Source of the DNA: Chitinophagaceae bacterium
Lineage (GTDB): Bacteria; Bacteroidota; Bacteroidia; Chitinophagales; Chitinophagaceae
Length of the DNA: 16,495 nucleotides
Reading direction: 5' to 3'
Assembly (NCBI GenBank): GCA_003167015.1
Contig: PMUF01000212.1
Span: forward strand, 1 to 16,495
Positions 15,203-16,495 of this stretch are shown here, in pieces; the stretch's first letter is position 1; each line of letters begins with the position of its first letter. The notes below the pieces were generated by a model. The model made no database searches. It was given only the letters and a program-made list of their open reading frames with translations, and was not told where the DNA came from. The position numbers were made by a program, and so were the translations under genes.

Positions 15203-16081
15203 ATGCGAGCAGCATTTTCATCGATATTCAAATGTGTAACCGCCGGAACCGTGCTGGCGTTGCTGGTGGCGGCTACGGCATCTCTGAGCGGCTGCACGCC
15301 GGATAGTAAATCGGAGAGCCTGGGCCCTCTGCCTACTGCCAGTTTTACTGTGACGCCGCTGGCCGGCAAGGTGAACACATGGGTAGCGACGGCCAGTACC
15401 AATGGGGTTTTTCAGTGGGAATGGGATCAGGGCCTGGGGACCGGCTCTGCGCTGGGAGCTGCAACCGACACTGTCTTTTACGATTCCGCCGGGGTCTACC
15501 GGTTAACGCTGACGGCATTCGGACATGGCGGCTTCGACACGGCCTCTCAACTGATTGAAGTGGATAGTAACGCTCCGCTGTTGAACCAATTGGTGAATGG
15601 GAACCTAACGAGCGATTCAGACTGGACGCTCCTGAACACAGGTGCTACGCCAACCACCATTACCTTTACGCCGCAGGGGCTGAATTTTTCCAATGCGCCA
15701 GGAGCCAACACCAATGCCGGCGTCTACCAGGCCGTCAACGTGACAGCGGGAACGAAATATTATTTCTCCGCCACGGTGACGACGCCCGGATCGAGCAATA
15801 CGTGGGTGGAATTCTATTTCGGTACTACAGTGCCGCAGCAGGGATCTGATTATACGGACAACAAGCTATGGTCTTTGAATACTTATTCCGGTTGCGGCAC
15901 GGGCCCGGAGAGCGGCAATGTCGTCAACCTCAACTGTGCGGGGAGCGGAGCTTCGAGCGGCTTGATTGTTTTCCCGCAGAATGAGACCATTTATGTAGTC
16001 ATCAAATCGGGCAGTTATCTCGGTACGGAAGGCACCGGGGGAGTCTATGTCACCAATGTTGATCTGGGCATTGTCCAATGA
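15203..16081 (+). CDS. PKD-domain lipoprotein with C-terminal beta-sandwich, putative glycan-binding protein
   Basis: The 292-residue protein starts with a lipoprotein signal ending LSGC (cysteine 31). A PKD-like Ig fold follows (about 44-122): PTASFTVTPL, FQWEWDQGLGTGS, FYDSAGVYRLTLTAFG and a closing LIEVDS. The rest (about 130-292) looks like a galactose-binding/carbohydrate-binding jelly roll, with NGNLTSDSDWTLLNTG, AGVYQAVNVTAGTKYYFSA and SNTWVEFYFG, close in style to CBM4/9/22-type modules. No catalytic signature is visible. It sits 46 bases after SusD, the place of SusE/SusF surface glycan-binding lipoproteins, so binding the locus substrate at the cell surface is the best guess. The domain assignment of the C-terminal half is by pattern only. 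Confidence 0.8.
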   Translation: MRAAFSSIFKCVTAGTVLALLVAATASLSGCTPDSKSESLGPLPTASFTVTPLAGKVNTWVATASTNGVFQWEWDQGLGTGSALGAATDTVFYDSAGVYRLTLTAFGHGGFDTASQLIEVDSNAPLLNQLVNGNLTSDSDWTLLNTGATPTTITFTPQGLNFSNAPGANTNAGVYQAVNVTAGTKYYFSATVTTPGSSNTWVEFYFGTTVPQQGSDYTDNKLWSLNTYSGCGTGPESGNVVNLNCAGSGASSGLIVFPQNETIYVVIKSGSYLGTEGTGGVYVTNVDLGIVQ

Positions 16082-16105
16082 TTCCGGTATATTAATTGAG
16101 TGGAT

Positions 16106-16495
16106 ATGAATATGATGAAACCCTATTGTATACTCCTGTTACTGGCGGGGATGGCAGCCTGCTCAAAGAGCTCCAAGGGCGGCGCCACCTCCACCGGCAA
16201 CCAGCCTTCGGCATCCGTCAGTGGTGTGACGCAGGACCGGCCCGCCCAGACAGGGCCTTTCCGGTTTTATATCAACCTGAGCGCCGCGAGCCAACAATCC
16301 GTCACCATCAGCTATGCGACAGCCGATAGTACGGCAAAGGCAGGAACTGACTATACCGCTGCAAGCGGAACGTTGACGATACCGGCAGGCCAGACGGAAA
16401 CTTATGTCGATGTTCAGGTGACAGGGGATAGTCTGCGGAAGTCCAACCAAATCTTTTACCTAAACCTCAGCAGCCCGGTCAACTGTACAATCGGG
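16106..16495 (+). CDS. Calx-beta domain lipoprotein, truncated by the window edge
   Basis: An open frame of 130 codons starts at the ATG at 16106 (further in-frame ATGs at 16112 and 16115) and runs off the right edge. The signal ends LLLAGMAAC, with cysteine 19 as the lipidation site, then a short serine/glycine-rich linker. Residues about 44-130 form a Calx-beta repeat: FRFYINLSAASQQSVTISYA, then TAKAGTDYTAASGTLTIPAG, YVDVQVTGDS and IFYLNLSSPVNCTIG. Calx-beta domains are calcium-binding Ig-like folds that often precede catalytic modules in Bacteroidota surface proteins. The gap to the upstream gene is only 24 bases, so it belongs to the same operon. A glycoside hydrolase domain downstream (for example family 16) is plausible by position, but nothing in the visible part shows it. 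Confidence 0.85.
   Translation, partial: MNMMKPYCILLLLAGMAACSKSSKGGATSTGNQPSASVSGVTQDRPAQTGPFRFYINLSAASQQSVTISYATADSTAKAGTDYTAASGTLTIPAGQTETYVDVQVTGDSLRKSNQIFYLNLSSPVNCTIG

Noticed and set aside
1..16495. Search for tRNA, rRNA, CRISPR arrays, insertion sequences, phage or defence genes
   Set aside because: None found; no regularly spaced repeats, no transposase or integrase motifs, and no terminal repeats were seen by eye.

Overview
The window reads as chromosomal DNA of a member of the Bacteroidota, most likely Chitinophagaceae or a close relative. This rests on a SusC/SusD pair behind a FecI-type sigma factor and FecR-type anti-sigma factor, on promoter-like boxes of the Bacteroidota type (TTG, about 20 bases, TAnnTTTG), on weak or absent Shine-Dalgarno sites, and on GC-rich coding sequence between AT-rich gaps. 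The species assignment is inference; no rRNA gene is present.

Layout. (1) 1-488, minus strand: a LOG-family phosphoribohydrolase whose C-terminus is cut by the window edge. (2) 539-4341, plus strand: a divergently placed sodium:solute symporter, then a SAM-dependent O-methyltransferase, a secreted glucosaminidase with two LysM repeats, and a hypoxanthine phosphoribosyltransferase. Gaps are 13-24 bases, as in an operon, although a good -7 box before the methyltransferase suggests an internal promoter. (3) 4440-6239, plus strand: a secreted YfbK-like von Willebrand A protein with a carboxypeptidase-regulatory-like N-terminal domain, probably starting at a TTG and with its own promoter. (4) 6240-6371: a convergent gap packed with perfect GC-rich hairpins. 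(5) 6372-8162, minus strand: grpE-dnaJ, the Hsp70 co-chaperones, under a near-consensus promoter. (6) 8163-8400: the divergent regulatory gap, with a 12-base LacI-operator-like palindrome. (7) 8401-16495, plus strand: a carbohydrate-uptake type locus comprising ECF sigma, FecR anti-sigma, SusC with an STN signalling domain, SusD, a PKD-domain lipoprotein, and a Calx-beta lipoprotein running off the right edge.

How the genes work together. The last block is a trans-envelope signalling plus uptake unit. SusC and SusD capture and import a ligand at the outer membrane. The STN domain of SusC is expected to contact the periplasmic part of FecR, which releases the sigma factor to transcribe the locus. 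The two lipoproteins fill the positions where surface glycan-binding proteins or glycanases normally sit. The substrate cannot be read from this window; the degradative enzymes are probably just beyond the right edge.

No gene-free stretch exceeds 300 bases; the longest is 8163-8400 (238 bases). I saw no tRNA, rRNA, CRISPR array, insertion sequence or phage gene. The gene families are all known. The least explained parts are the non-coding ones: the hairpin cluster at 6293-6366 and the palindromes at 8199-8215 and 8261-8272.
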